Source: Acinetobacter baumannii (GTDB taxonomy: Bacteria; Pseudomonadota; Gammaproteobacteria; Pseudomonadales; Moraxellaceae). Taken from it: a stretch of 64,000 nt of DNA. Position numbers and translations under genes: made by a program. Of the stretch, positions 28,131-39,187 are shown in pieces. Each line of letters opens with the position of its first letter. Within the stretch, counting starts at the first letter, position 1. The DNA lies in NCBI RefSeq assembly GCF_009759685.1, contig NZ_CP046654.1, positions 3,410,001 through 3,474,000 on the forward strand. The letters are read 5' to 3'. The notes beneath the pieces were generated by a model that was not told the DNA's origin, ran no database searches, and worked only from the letters and a program-made list of their open reading frames with translations.

Positions 28131-29294
28131 TTAGTTTTTGGGTTCTTGTCGGGGAGCTGAGTTGATATCGAGTCTAACTCTGCTTATATTTTCATAAATA
28201 ATTTTACGCATTCTATTTATTGCGCCAAGCGGTTTATGCTCAGGTAAAGCATGCCACGGTGTAAAAGAGAGATTTTCACAAAATTGATTCTGTTCAGGTG
28301 TATCAAAGCTTTGCTTTGGAATATGAATGGTCGCAACTTGATAAAAAGGTGCTTCATTTTCTTTCCACTCGGTCATTGTATCTTCAACCAGCATTTTAGT
28401 CGAAGTTCTTGGCTGTATAAGAAATTCCATACACACGTCTTGCTTTTGCAATGTATCTTTTAAAGCATCTCGTAAAAAATTATGGCTAGGGTGATCAGGT
28501 AGAGTTGCAGACACTGTAGAGCAATTTCTTACGGAGTATTTAACCGCTTGACGATCGACACCTAAACCTAATTGATAGGGCACCATAGACCAATACCGTG
28601 TATATAATGGATTTGCAATTTTAGAATTACGCGCACCTAAAGCATTCATGGTACCTTTAAAACCTAAAGCAAACGGCATATGAAGCTTTCTGATCATATT
28701 ATGGCTATTTAGATCGTTCATAAAAGAAAGATATCTTTGCCCGTCATTTACAAAAAAGACGGGGTGATTAATCATAATAAAGTCTTGAGTTGTGGCCTCT
28801 TTTTCATTTTCTAAAATTTTCTGACCTGATACACCTAAGATTTTTATTGCCATTCCACGTGCGTCTTTTTCAATATCTGCTCTAGAAGCATCATTAGAAG
28901 CATTCGAAAAACGAATCCATGCTTCATAGTTTTTATCTGGAATAAAAATACCTTTTGCAAGTTGAGCTGGTATATTTTTAAGTACATGAAATTCACCACG
29001 AACACATCCATGCGCTTTAGGGTGTGCATCACGTAAAGCATTTCCAGCCGTATACTGTTCACGAATCGACTTCTCAATAACTTGATTTATTTGATGAGCT
29101 ATTACTTCCTCATTTGGTTGTAACTTTTCTCCTAATGCTGTATCGATCTCTGGATAGTCGATATTCTCTGAAGAAGACTTTACTGATGGGATTGTTTGGG
29201 AATATAGCGTTTCACTACAACCTATTGATACAAACAGAAGAGGAGCAAATATAAACAAAGCCTTAAAATTGATAGGCTGTATAAATTTTGACAT
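28131..29294 (-). CDS. Catalase-family lipoprotein
   Basis: 387 aa. The N-terminus is a lipoprotein signal with the lipobox SIGC near residue 26. The rest is a short catalase-fold protein of the SrpA/Kat-like group: the distal His region is DAHPKAHGCVRGEF, the Asn region is WIRFSNASND, and a proximal-Tyr-like segment is NPLYTRYWSM. Full catalases are about 480 aa or more; members of this group bind heme but often have peroxidase or unknown activity. Envelope location suggests protection against external peroxides. It is monocistronic, convergent with the gene at 27688. Confidence 0.82.
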   Translation of the reverse strand: MSKFIQPINFKALFIFAPLLFVSIGCSETLYSQTIPSVKSSSENIDYPEIDTALGEKLQPNEEVIAHQINQVIEKSIREQYTAGNALRDAHPKAHGCVRGEFHVLKNIPAQLAKGIFIPDKNYEAWIRFSNASNDASRADIEKDARGMAIKILGVSGQKILENEKEATTQDFIMINHPVFFVNDGQRYLSFMNDLNSHNMIRKLHMPFALGFKGTMNALGARNSKIANPLYTRYWSMVPYQLGLGVDRQAVKYSVRNCSTVSATLPDHPSHNFLRDALKDTLQKQDVCMEFLIQPRTSTKMLVEDTMTEWKENEAPFYQVATIHIPKQSFDTPEQNQFCENLSFTPWHALPEHKPLGAINRMRKIIYENISRVRLDINSAPRQEPKN

Positions 29295-29476
29295 TTATAG
29301 TCTCCTCGGTAGAAAAAATATTTTAGAATAATATTAAGTTTTTTGTTTAAGTTTATTTTGAGCTTTTTAAAATTATTCACTGTAAATAATTTAAACGTCA
29401 TTGTTACTTATCTGAACAGTAAAATAAGAATACTTATTTAATATAAAACTTCTTAATACATTAAGAGAATGACGTC

Positions 29477-31348
29477 ATGATAACTAATCGACAAAATGTG
29501 CAAAATAATACTAATACATCACCTCATCCAATTACCCAAAATACACTTATTGATCGGTTTAGTCCTATTTACTGGAGAATAGACGGCCCACAAACCATGT
29601 CTTTTGCCATTACAAATTATGGAAATGGATTTGAAGCATCTTTTAGATCACGTATGACAAATGACTTGGTAGGGATTAGCTGGGATTCTTATGATACGAA
29701 AGATCATAAACTTTTAGCATATGAAACCAAATATAGTTATGCAGGGGTAGTTTGGGATTTTGATATTGAATTATCGGCTTCTATGCCCGTACTTAATAAT
29801 CCAGGTTTAACGCCAACTTTAACGGTGTACTATCATGACAATGGCGTAGATAAAATTGTATATATCGTCTTATTTAATTATGCAAATAATCCTTCGTCGC
29901 GAACGGCGCATATTCATATTAACTGGGATACAGTTAAAGCCGGTTTTTCTGCTACAGATAGCTTTCCGGTAACCAATATTCAACGTATCTCATTTTCAGG
30001 CTTTACTAGCCATTATAACGGCCAGTCAGCTACGCCTTTAAGCCAGCCGGAAGATGGTTATATTCGTATTACCAATTCAGTCGTGACTGGAACAAATGCA
30101 AAGTTAAATCTGAGTCGTGTTGTTGTACCCCAGCACAATTACGGAATCTGTACCAGCTATGATGACCATTATGACTTGAACCCGCAGCGCCTAGTCAACA
30201 ATATGGTCGCTTTGGGATATCAGGGATTGGTAAACCACTATTGTGGAATGTCGCATTATCCTGAAATGACATGGAAAAGCGATATTAATAAATGGCAAAT
30301 ACCAGATACGTTGGTAACAGGTGAGGCAGTCGTCAACGCATGTACCCGAAAATGGCATGAGAAATATGCCCAAGCTCTACATAATGCAAACATGCAACCC
30401 ATTTTTGGGGTAAGTTTTGAGATGTATTCACTTGGAGCAAATGAGTTTTGGGCACAGCGTGACTGGAATAGTAATTTAGGTAAAACAGGTTACCAACCAC
30501 CGAGTTATTTCTTTAGCTTAAGTGATCAAAATGCTTTGGCTTATTTGCACAAAGTTTTTATTGAGTTCGCAGATACAATGGTTGCTGGCGGCTGTAATGT
30601 TAACATGCAAATTGGTGAACCTTGGTGGTGGTATAACACGGACACGAATCTACCTTGTGTGTATGACTATCCAACAAAATTAGCCTTTAATGCCGATACA
30701 GGACTATATGCGCCAGACCTAGGCACAATCTATGAGGCTATGAATAAAACAGGTACGCCGTATGATGAGTTTAAAACTTGGTTAAGAAATAAGTTAGGAC
30801 AGACCTGTCAAAATATTCGAGCAGCCATTAAAGCTAAATATGCAAATGCTCAAGTGTGTCCTTTAATATTTTTCCCATCCATTCGTTCTCCAATACAAAC
30901 CCTAGCAACCTATATCAACTATCCAAGCCAGCACTACTCATATCCAAATTTTGATTACATCATGACTGAAGCTTATGACTGGCTTTTAGAAGCTAAATTA
31001 GATTTAGCTCATCAAGCTGTTTCTCAGATACCAACTCAAGATTTAGGTTATCCGGCAAATAAAGTTGCTTATTTATCTGGATTTGTACCAGATGCATCTA
31101 TTGCTTATATCTATGGATTCGACAAAAACAAACCTTATCGAACTCCAATTTGGCAGAGGATTTTTGGCGATATGAAAAATAACGTATTTCTTGGCCTAAT
31201 GAAGCAGTTTATCTGGGCCTATCCGCAAGTCATGTTCGATTCAATTACAATTGATACGACCCAAGCCCCAAATGGCTTCTTTGTTGAAAATACGCTTTAC
31301 TCACCAATTAGTGATAACACACCGTATCCACCAGATATTTACCTCTAA
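29477..31348 (+). CDS. Orphan TIM-barrel protein resembling phage non-contractile tail sheath
   Basis: 623 aa, no signal peptide. Residues 1-215 look like beta-rich, carbohydrate-binding-like sequence (GNGFEASFRSR, VVWDFDIELSAS, TLTVYYHDNG). From about 220 (YGICTSYDDHYDLNPQRLVNN) a TIM-barrel glycosidase-like domain follows, with MQIGEPWWWYN, FDYIMTEAYDWLLEA and ends with a phage-like tail. I associate this architecture with the non-contractile tail sheath/GTA TIM-barrel proteins, but no phage gene surrounds it. It is flanked by a catalase-like gene and formaldehyde dehydrogenase and has its own terminator. Function is not clear. Confidence 0.6.
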   Translation: MITNRQNVQNNTNTSPHPITQNTLIDRFSPIYWRIDGPQTMSFAITNYGNGFEASFRSRMTNDLVGISWDSYDTKDHKLLAYETKYSYAGVVWDFDIELSASMPVLNNPGLTPTLTVYYHDNGVDKIVYIVLFNYANNPSSRTAHIHINWDTVKAGFSATDSFPVTNIQRISFSGFTSHYNGQSATPLSQPEDGYIRITNSVVTGTNAKLNLSRVVVPQHNYGICTSYDDHYDLNPQRLVNNMVALGYQGLVNHYCGMSHYPEMTWKSDINKWQIPDTLVTGEAVVNACTRKWHEKYAQALHNANMQPIFGVSFEMYSLGANEFWAQRDWNSNLGKTGYQPPSYFFSLSDQNALAYLHKVFIEFADTMVAGGCNVNMQIGEPWWWYNTDTNLPCVYDYPTKLAFNADTGLYAPDLGTIYEAMNKTGTPYDEFKTWLRNKLGQTCQNIRAAIKAKYANAQVCPLIFFPSIRSPIQTLATYINYPSQHYSYPNFDYIMTEAYDWLLEAKLDLAHQAVSQIPTQDLGYPANKVAYLSGFVPDASIAYIYGFDKNKPYRTPIWQRIFGDMKNNVFLGLMKQFIWAYPQVMFDSITIDTTQAPNGFFVENTLYSPISDNTPYPPDIYL

Positions 31349-31385
31349 GTAAACATAAGCTGTTTATAAGAGAAGTAATCTGATA

Positions 31386-31422
31386 GAAAACCTCTTCATC
31401 TAGGAGGTTTTCTTCTTTTTTT
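31386..31422 (+). terminator. Terminator of the TIM-barrel gene
   Basis: GAAAACCTC/GAGGTTTTC stem, 9-nt loop, followed by TTCTTTTTT. Confidence 0.85.
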
Positions 31423-31559
31423 AGTACAGGCTTGCTTAGATGTTTCTGACTGGCTATGCTGTGATGGATTGTCATGAAAGCCAATTTTAATTTAAGCAAA
31501 ATTAAGCTCTTGTATTACGGTTACATAATCTATTTTGCTCGACTATAAGTACCGAATGA

Positions 31560-32687
<1,128 letters not shown>

Positions 32688-32694
32688 ATGAAGT

Positions 32695-32723
32695 AAAAAA
32701 GGGCTGTGATTCAGCCCTTTTTT
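32695..32723. terminator. Bidirectional terminator after adhC
   Basis: A 12-bp perfect stem AAAAAAGGGCTG/CAGCCCTTTTTT with a 5-nt loop, between convergent genes. Confidence 0.93.
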
Positions 32724-32743
32724 ACCACTTATAGTTTTATATC

Positions 32744-33718
32744 TTAAATGGTATTACCACACATGTCAGTGGTACCCTGAGGGTAGTTAAACTGTAGCGC
32801 ATTACGGTCAGTAATCAGTTCGTTCGACAACTCTTGTCCAAATAATTGTTCGGCATCTATTGATATATCACTTGAAACAAAAAAGCGTATATTCTCAAGT
32901 GGCGCAGGCAAAGTAGATTTATATCCTTGATCAACACCATTTATAATAAAGCCAACTTGCTTAGTGTTCTGATTAATATAAATACCTAATCTTTGGTATC
33001 CATTTGCATTATTTGTCATGTTTTGACCTTTAGAATATCGACTGTCAGGGCCAGTCTCATCACTAAGTCGGTAAGCTACAGAATAGCTTAATCTAGCAGG
33101 ATTCTCACCAAAATCTGGATCATAAGTACCCATATTAAACCTAAAATTGGATCTGACGGTATAGCCATTATTTGTTACACCATTAAAACCAATGCCAGAG
33201 GAGTAATAAGTAGAATTTCCAAGTGATGAGCTCCCAAGAGCTGAGGTTGGGATCTTAAGCTCTATTTCAAATGCAATAATACCTGTGTGAGGTATTATTA
33301 AATCACCAATATCATTAGTAGAATTAAGACTAGCTTTACTTCTAGCTACATACTCTACAGTACCATACTCATTTTCTGGCATAGGCTCTACTTTAAGACT
33401 AAATTTTTGGCCAATTATTAATGGGAATATTTTAATTGGCCAATAGTCAGTATGTTCATTGTTCCAAAGATCATAATCTTCTTGAGTCGCATCAAAATTA
33501 TATTTACAGACTGGGGCAGAGGAATTAAGGGAGGTAGTTTGAGCCAAGAGAGTTTGAGACGCTAACTTTTCATTCTTTGTAGTGGATGGAATGCTTTTAG
33601 ATACAACTTTTTGGTTAGATTCGCCACGCATTACTGTATTGGTATTTTCAGAAGATACCTCATACATTGCCCAACATAATGTCACTGCACTAACTGCAAC
33701 TATACCTATTCTTTTCAT
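32744..33718 (-). CDS. Exported protein at the end of the fimbrial operon (DUF4882-like)
   Basis: 324 aa with an N-terminal signal-like segment (MKRIGIVAVSAVTLCWAMY), a Ser/Thr/Lys-rich linker to about residue 70, then a beta-rich domain starting PVCKYNFDATQEDYDLW and ending DMCGNTI; the two Cys could pair. The repeated beta pattern with Gly/Asn turns suggests a lectin-like jelly roll. I place it with the Acinetobacter DUF4882 proteins from memory. It follows the tip-adhesin gene after about 110 bp on the same strand, so it may be an accessory of the fimbria, but it lacks pilin features (no donor-strand-type C-terminal motif visible). Confidence 0.6.
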   Translation of the reverse strand: MKRIGIVAVSAVTLCWAMYEVSSENTNTVMRGESNQKVVSKSIPSTTKNEKLASQTLLAQTTSLNSSAPVCKYNFDATQEDYDLWNNEHTDYWPIKIFPLIIGQKFSLKVEPMPENEYGTVEYVARSKASLNSTNDIGDLIIPHTGIIAFEIELKIPTSALGSSSLGNSTYYSSGIGFNGVTNNGYTVRSNFRFNMGTYDPDFGENPARLSYSVAYRLSDETGPDSRYSKGQNMTNNANGYQRLGIYINQNTKQVGFIINGVDQGYKSTLPAPLENIRFFVSSDISIDAEQLFGQELSNELITDRNALQFNYPQGTTDMCGNTI

Positions 33719-33830
33719 AAATATTCCTATTAAGTTAAGTATGAAATTCTTAGAAAGTAGTGTTAAAGTAAAATTTATTATTAATATTTAAATATTTGAA
33801 ATTATTAGGTTTAAAAACTATTGAATATGA

Positions 33831-34841
33831 TTAATCATATTCAATAGTTACAGTAGCCATTGCACGGACCTTACCAGCAGTCACATTTGTTGCTGTTTGA
33901 TAGTAACGGGCAGTCATCGGTACGTTATATTGAATTGTCTGGTTAGAAGACAATGTACCTAATGCTAATTTGTCACCTTTTTTGATGACCTGATTCTTAT
34001 TTTGATAGTTCCAGAGTAACTGTACACCTACTCCGTTTGCTTTTTCAGATGTCGGAGCAGTATTTGCAAGTACCTGAGAGTTTGTTCCATCTTGGGTAAA
34101 GTCGTAAGTTAAACTAATAAGGTTTTTCTCTTCATAGCCAGTAGGGTTAATACCACCATTACAGAGAATGTTCATATCAAAAGTTTGGTCGCCTTGAGTT
34201 GAGCCAACGCCTTTAAAACCTGCCTTTGTGACTGTAGGCAACTGTACAACTTTATTAATATTACCTTGAATCTCACATGAAGAAGAAGCAATGGTAATTG
34301 CATTAGCATCAACAGTACTTGTTAAAAACGGCTGATTTGGAAAGCCACGGACGTAATAACTACTATATCTGCCTGGTACTAATGTTCCAGAACCAGTTTG
34401 TGGAGCAATTTTAATGATTTCTACAACAAAATAACCTGATGCCAAATAACGAGTACCAGAAATACCGCCACGTTCATAAGGGTAATAACCAGAAAAATTA
34501 CTGCTATTCTCTGCTTCACGATATAAACGAATACCAATGCCAGGAATATTGGTTGTATAGATGCTATTGCCTAAGGAACTTAATGGATAAGCTTGTGTTA
34601 ATTGAGCAACTACAGTATCTCTACTATCACAATACATCGCTTGTGTACCGCTACTACTGATAGGGAAAGTTGCTTTCCTTAAAACAGCACCCACTGGATC
34701 ACTAGGACGTACAACAACACGGCCTACTGCCATGCGAACATCATTTGGTTGATAATTAACTATAATACATGAAGCATTCGCTTCACCATACATACCAAAG
34801 CCCGCGGTAAATAGAGCACCCGTTAATAATATTCTTTTCAT
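33831..34841 (-). CDS. Fimbrial tip adhesin, two-domain (FimH/PapG-like)
   Basis: 336 aa. Signal peptide to about residue 23 (GEANA then SC). Residues 24-185 would form the receptor-binding domain, and from about 187 (SSCEIQGNINKVVQLPTV) there is a classical pilin domain with its first Cys, a second Cys (DMNILCNG) and the C-terminal strand MATVTIEYD. The pilin domain takes the donor strand of the next subunit. Its start overlaps the usher stop by four bases, so it belongs to the operon. Receptor unknown. Confidence 0.8.
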   Translation of the reverse strand: MKRILLTGALFTAGFGMYGEANASCIIVNYQPNDVRMAVGRVVVRPSDPVGAVLRKATFPISSSGTQAMYCDSRDTVVAQLTQAYPLSSLGNSIYTTNIPGIGIRLYREAENSSNFSGYYPYERGGISGTRYLASGYFVVEIIKIAPQTGSGTLVPGRYSSYYVRGFPNQPFLTSTVDANAITIASSSCEIQGNINKVVQLPTVTKAGFKGVGSTQGDQTFDMNILCNGGINPTGYEEKNLISLTYDFTQDGTNSQVLANTAPTSEKANGVGVQLLWNYQNKNQVIKKGDKLALGTLSSNQTIQYNVPMTARYYQTATNVTAGKVRAMATVTIEYD

Positions 34842-37396
34842 TTGCAGACAGCCTCGGTCATAACTATGCTTTGTTGTTTATTTCGCAACTCATTACTGAT
34901 GTTGTACTCAACCGAACAACGTTCATTACTTTCATCACCCCATTTCACATAGAGACGGTCTTGAGCAAGTGGGGTACGTAAGTAAATCATACTACCTTGT
35001 GCAACAATACCTACAGCTTCATCTTTCTGGTTAAAGACTTGCGCTGCAAACGGTAAACTGTTGCCATCTGCAGTTTTACTATTAATATAAACTGCATAGC
35101 CTGTTTTAGTTGCAAAATCTACTTTCGCAATTGCACCAGCAAATGGGGCAATACGTTGACTTGTTTCTTCAAGTTCAACTTCGCTCGACATTTCTTGTGG
35201 GTCAAGAGTAATGTCATTAAGGCGGTATGGCGTAACATAAGGAACTACTGCATAACCCGCTTTATTTACACTTAGACCAACCGTGTTATTCACTTTTGCT
35301 CCAGCGGCATCAGGTGCATGCACAAGTACCATGGTTTGGCCTTGCTCAGGTCCAAATAAAATACCGTCAGAATGTGCAACAACACTACCGCTTAAACTTA
35401 CCATTGCTTGTTGATAAGAATCAGCAATACTATAAGAGCCGCCAACAGTTGCATAGTTAGTACGGTAACGACCATTTGCGTTAAATGTTGGGTTCGCATA
35501 GTCTTGATGTGACACAGAAGCGCCGTAACTAAAGCGATCACCCACCATTCCACTTGCACCAACAGTACGGCTGTCTTCAGAAGCAGTAACGTTGACGTTG
35601 ACTGAATTCTTCTTAAAGTTAATTGGGAATGAAAGCGTCATTAAATATTCAGTATCATGCGACGCATCATTTGAACCGTACTCAACCTTACGGTTAATTG
35701 CAGATAAACCATAAGTTAAACCATGGTAGTTATTACTATAACCAATCTGATACTGTTTAGTACTCTCGCTACGATTCCAGTAATCTACCCATGAACCTAC
35801 CACATAGAAGTTACCCCAACCCTCAGGTAACCCTTGGTTTAAAGTAATCTGGAACTCACTACGTTGACGACCAGCAGCATAAGTGTTTACACCTTTTTCT
35901 TCCAGGTCACGTATAAGCAGGGCATCGCGCAATTTATAGAAGTTTTCGGTTGAATAACGGTAAGCTGCAAGTGTTAAGTTTGTGTTGGTCGGGGTAATTA
36001 ACTTACTATAACTTAAACGGAAACTTTGACCTGATTGTGAAGCCTGTTTTTCAAACTCAGCTTCGGAGTGAGTCACGTCGAATGCAATTGCTCCAATTGG
36101 TGTAGCAACGGCAGCACCAAGCAATATTGCAGCGTAATTCTCAGATGCCTGAATTCCGGTATAGCCGGTTAAATAGTTATTAATACCTTGTTGGTATTTA
36201 CCCTGAATAATCCAAGGGTCCAGATCAATGTCTTGATCACGGAACTGACCTACAGTTAATGAGTAACGGTTCATGCCTGGGCGTAACATCTGTACAACAG
36301 AGGCATAAGGCACAGAAAATTTCTGTATTTCACCATTCGCTTCGATAACAGAAACTTCAATTTCACCACCAAAGCCGGTAGGGTAAAGGTCATTAATTTC
36401 GAAATTACCTGGTGCAACCGTTGTTTGGTAAATCAATTGGCCCTGTTGACGTACTTCAACTTTTGCATTGGTTTTTGCATTACCACGGATACGTGGAGCA
36501 TAACCAAGCATACTATTCGGTAGCATTCGATCATCACTTGAAAAATCGATACCACGATAACCATATGAGTCAAATACTTCGCCGTTTGTAAAACTATCCC
36601 CAAGTGTTAAAACACCACGATATTTAGGGAAAGCTCTTTGTAAGTATGTACTTGTTTCTTGATAGTCTGATTTAGATTGATTTTCCGCAGGCGTATCTTG
36701 CCATTGCCACTGACCATTATGACGTAATTGCCAACCTGCTAAATTTAGTCCAGCCGTAACCCCCATAAAAGCATTGGTCGTTTCGCTTCGGTCACCAGAC
36801 TGATTAAAAGTTTTATACGCACTACCACTATAAGACAAAAAGCCGGCATTAATCCCGCGATCCCATACGCTTGGGTCGACATAGCCTTGAGCATTTTTTT
36901 GTAATGCGACTTGAGGAATTGAAATATCTACACGTAAACGAGACGTATCGAATTCATAAAATGCGTTTTCTACCCATTCTTCAATTTTATAACAACTATT
37001 ATTTTCTTTTTGAAGGGGAGCGTGCTTGGTTAAAATTTCTTGTTTTACGCCGTATTCAAGAAGGTTCATTCCAGTAAAACAAGTTACGGCATTTTGATTT
37101 GGATCTAATGCCTTGAAAATCATGCGGCGTTTACCAAACCATTGACCATTTACATAAACGTCAACGTTATATTCACCTGGTAAAACAGGGTTGCCGTACT
37201 TAAATCGAGAAATATCGACTTTCTGAGCGTCACCAATTAAAAAAGCAGAATCAAATTCAGCTTCTACAGGCGCACTCGCAGCTGCTTCTTCAGCATGCAC
37301 GAACACAGGCATTGTCATTGTAACAACGCCAGAAGCCAAGTAATAACAAATATGGCGTTTTAATAATTTATAAGATTCTTGCCTTTTTTTTGGCAT
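34838..37396 (-). CDS. Fimbrial outer-membrane usher
   Basis: 852 aa, the FimD/PapC family length. It has a signal peptide (hydrophobic stretch ending VHAEE), the N-terminal chaperone-binding domain (FDSAFLIGD, GNPVLPGEYNVDVYVNGQW with the paired Cys downstream), the 24-strand pore with the plug (NAKVEVRQQGQLIYQTTVAPG) and the C-terminal domain with GPEQGQTMVLVHAPDA and a final Cys pair. It threads subunits out through the outer membrane. It lies between the chaperone and the tip adhesin, whose start it overlaps. Confidence 0.93.
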   Translation of the reverse strand: MPKKRQESYKLLKRHICYYLASGVVTMTMPVFVHAEEAAASAPVEAEFDSAFLIGDAQKVDISRFKYGNPVLPGEYNVDVYVNGQWFGKRRMIFKALDPNQNAVTCFTGMNLLEYGVKQEILTKHAPLQKENNSCYKIEEWVENAFYEFDTSRLRVDISIPQVALQKNAQGYVDPSVWDRGINAGFLSYSGSAYKTFNQSGDRSETTNAFMGVTAGLNLAGWQLRHNGQWQWQDTPAENQSKSDYQETSTYLQRAFPKYRGVLTLGDSFTNGEVFDSYGYRGIDFSSDDRMLPNSMLGYAPRIRGNAKTNAKVEVRQQGQLIYQTTVAPGNFEINDLYPTGFGGEIEVSVIEANGEIQKFSVPYASVVQMLRPGMNRYSLTVGQFRDQDIDLDPWIIQGKYQQGINNYLTGYTGIQASENYAAILLGAAVATPIGAIAFDVTHSEAEFEKQASQSGQSFRLSYSKLITPTNTNLTLAAYRYSTENFYKLRDALLIRDLEEKGVNTYAAGRQRSEFQITLNQGLPEGWGNFYVVGSWVDYWNRSESTKQYQIGYSNNYHGLTYGLSAINRKVEYGSNDASHDTEYLMTLSFPINFKKNSVNVNVTASEDSRTVGASGMVGDRFSYGASVSHQDYANPTFNANGRYRTNYATVGGSYSIADSYQQAMVSLSGSVVAHSDGILFGPEQGQTMVLVHAPDAAGAKVNNTVGLSVNKAGYAVVPYVTPYRLNDITLDPQEMSSEVELEETSQRIAPFAGAIAKVDFATKTGYAVYINSKTADGNSLPFAAQVFNQKDEAVGIVAQGSMIYLRTPLAQDRLYVKWGDESNERCSVEYNISNELRNKQQSIVMTEAVCK

Positions 37397-37453
37397 AGCT
37401 AAGTCCGCCTACTCACATAATAGGTGCTTAAATTTATTAAAAAGATAATCTGA

Positions 37454-38188
37454 TTACTGAAGTTTTATTTGGTGTTCGACTCGACCACCATAGTCGTTGA
37501 CATTAATAAAACTCATATCCTGAAGATTGCTATTCTTAAGCTGAATAGAAGCTTCAGAAAAAGGCTTAACCATTAGCCCTTGAGGCAATAAATCAACTTT
37601 TTTATCTCCAACCTTTTGATAAACAGAAGTCATCGTAATGTGGAAAGGAGTTGGATTTTTTACCGTTAAATTCTGACCAGATTTAACCCATTGAAGCTTA
37701 TCTGCTGCTAAATTCGCATCTTCTTTAATTGAAGCCGGACGATAGAAGAATTTGATCCGGGAACGAATTGCAAGTTGTAAGAAGTTATCAGGTGTCGTAT
37801 CTGCATTTTTTGAGGTAGGTCTTGGTGGAATATCCAAAACGTTTAACCACAAAACAGTTTCTTGCTTCTGGTTAAATTGAGAAGCATTTGGAAGGGCAGT
37901 AATACGAAGCGTCTGACTTTTTGTCGCTTCAACACGAGAAATTGGAGGAGCAATCATAAAAGGAACTTTTGATTGATCCGGAGTACTTTTTGGATCACCT
38001 TCATCAATCCAAGCTTGGACAAGTGCTGGTTTTGAACCGTTATTGCTAACTTGTAGCGTAACTTCTCTAGCATCCGACGGATAAATTACACGGGTGCCAT
38101 GAATTACAATTTCTGCTTGAGCGGCAGGAGCAGCAACAGATGAAGCAAACGCCAAACCTAACAAAAAATTATAACTGTTCAATTTCAT
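37454..38188 (-). CDS. Periplasmic fimbrial chaperone (PapD family)
   Basis: 244 aa from the ATG at 38188. The signal peptide ends near AAQAE. The two Ig-like domains show GTRVIYPSDAREVTLQVSN, then ALVQAWID and PFMIAPPISRVEATKSQTLRI, with the conserved subunit-binding Arg/Lys; LWLNVLDIPP follows, and IRSRIKFFYRP starts the linker to domain 2. The longer frame from 38272 adds 28 residues without signal character and is rejected. It caps pilins before delivery to the usher. About 58 bp lie between it and usher. Confidence 0.9.
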   Translation of the reverse strand: MKLNSYNFLLGLAFASSVAAPAAQAEIVIHGTRVIYPSDAREVTLQVSNNGSKPALVQAWIDEGDPKSTPDQSKVPFMIAPPISRVEATKSQTLRITALPNASQFNQKQETVLWLNVLDIPPRPTSKNADTTPDNFLQLAIRSRIKFFYRPASIKEDANLAADKLQWVKSGQNLTVKNPTPFHITMTSVYQKVGDKKVDLLPQGLMVKPFSEASIQLKNSNLQDMSFINVNDYGGRVEHQIKLQ

Positions 38189-38237
38189 TTTTCGAGTTCT
38201 CAACCAAGAAAGATTCAGGAAAGTGCTACACAAAACA

Positions 38238-38263
38238 GGGTTTCCATGCGGACATAGAAACCC
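38238..38263 (-). terminator. Attenuator hairpin between pilin and chaperone
   Basis: GGGTTTC/GAAACCC stem with a 12-nt loop; on the minus strand it is followed by TGTTTTGTG. Such hairpins let the abundant pilin be transcribed in excess of chaperone and usher. Confidence 0.6.
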
Positions 38264-38276
38264 CGCTATCAATTAA

Positions 38277-38802
38277 TTATTGATAGATAATTGTGTATTG
38301 AACAGAAGTAGTTACTTTACCAGCAGTAGAAGCACCAGTTGCATAGTATTCAGCATAGTAGTTAAGGTCAGCACTTGCACCTTCAGCTACGTCAACCCAT
38401 TGATTGAGCACCGTTTGCACCAGCAGCAAGTACTGGGATGAAGTTATTGTTGCTACCTAAAAGTTGAACGTTAACGTTTTTAGCACCAGTAGCGTCTTGG
38501 TTAAGTAAACGACCAGTATTGAAGTCAACAGTTGCACCTGGTTCAAAGTAAGTAGCTACTTTACCTTGTGAACAGTTAGCTAAGTTGATTTGGAAAGGAG
38601 TACGGCCAGCAACATCCCCAGCAACAGCTAAAGTTTGTTTAGAAACAGTAGGAAGAGTCACTGTGAAATCTTTACCAGCAGGAGTAACGATGTCACAAGT
38701 TTTGTCTGTAACTAAACCATTAATTGTAATTGTACCATCAGCAGCTTGAGCATTCGCAATCCCTACAACCGAAAGAGCAGCGATCAAAGCAAGTTTTTTC
38801 AT
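38277..38802 (-). pseudogene. Major fimbrial pilin, frameshifted
   Basis: The intact part reads 136 aa: signal peptide (MKKLALIAALSVVGIANAQA), then GTITINGLVTDKTCDI with the first Cys, and INLANC with the second. The frame ends early at 38392-38394 after ANGAQSMG. In the frame one base over, the sequence continues NQWVDVAEGASADLNYYAEY and ends TSVQYTIIYQ with a stop at 38277-38279, the expected pilin C-terminal strand. Deleting one base near 38405 (or adding two) restores a protein of about 174 aa. There is no homopolymer at the break, so slippage phase variation is not obvious. A sequencing error is possible. Confidence 0.8.
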
Positions 38803-39187
38803 AGTGTTTTCTCAAAAGTCTGGATAAAAGTTTAATTCCTTACTTTTCCAGTGTTTGACATCTTGAAAAGTAATGTAACAATGCTAACACTTTTTAAACA
38901 AAATGCAAACTATGTCACATTATTTTTTTATAGTTTTAATTGTGTCACACTTTTAGGATTCAGTTAACAGCTAGTTAACACAGCTTATATAACTGTTTTA
39001 TAGATAGTTTTTATTGTTTAGAAGAAAGGAATCGTAGAGATAAGAAAATTACATAAGGCTACTATGTAATTAGAAAAGAATTAAACAATTTACGTGAAGA
39101 ATAAGCTTAAATTCTTACAATACAATTATATAGAATAAATTATGCAGATGTATATAGAAAAAAGATACAAATAGACATTTTTGCAGA
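38803..39187. other. Leader and promoter region of the fimbrial operon
   Basis: No gene is seen. AT-rich DNA with several GTTAAC and TTAACA elements upstream of the pilin ATG; the promoter is probably here but no single -35/-10 pair stands out. Confidence 0.4.
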
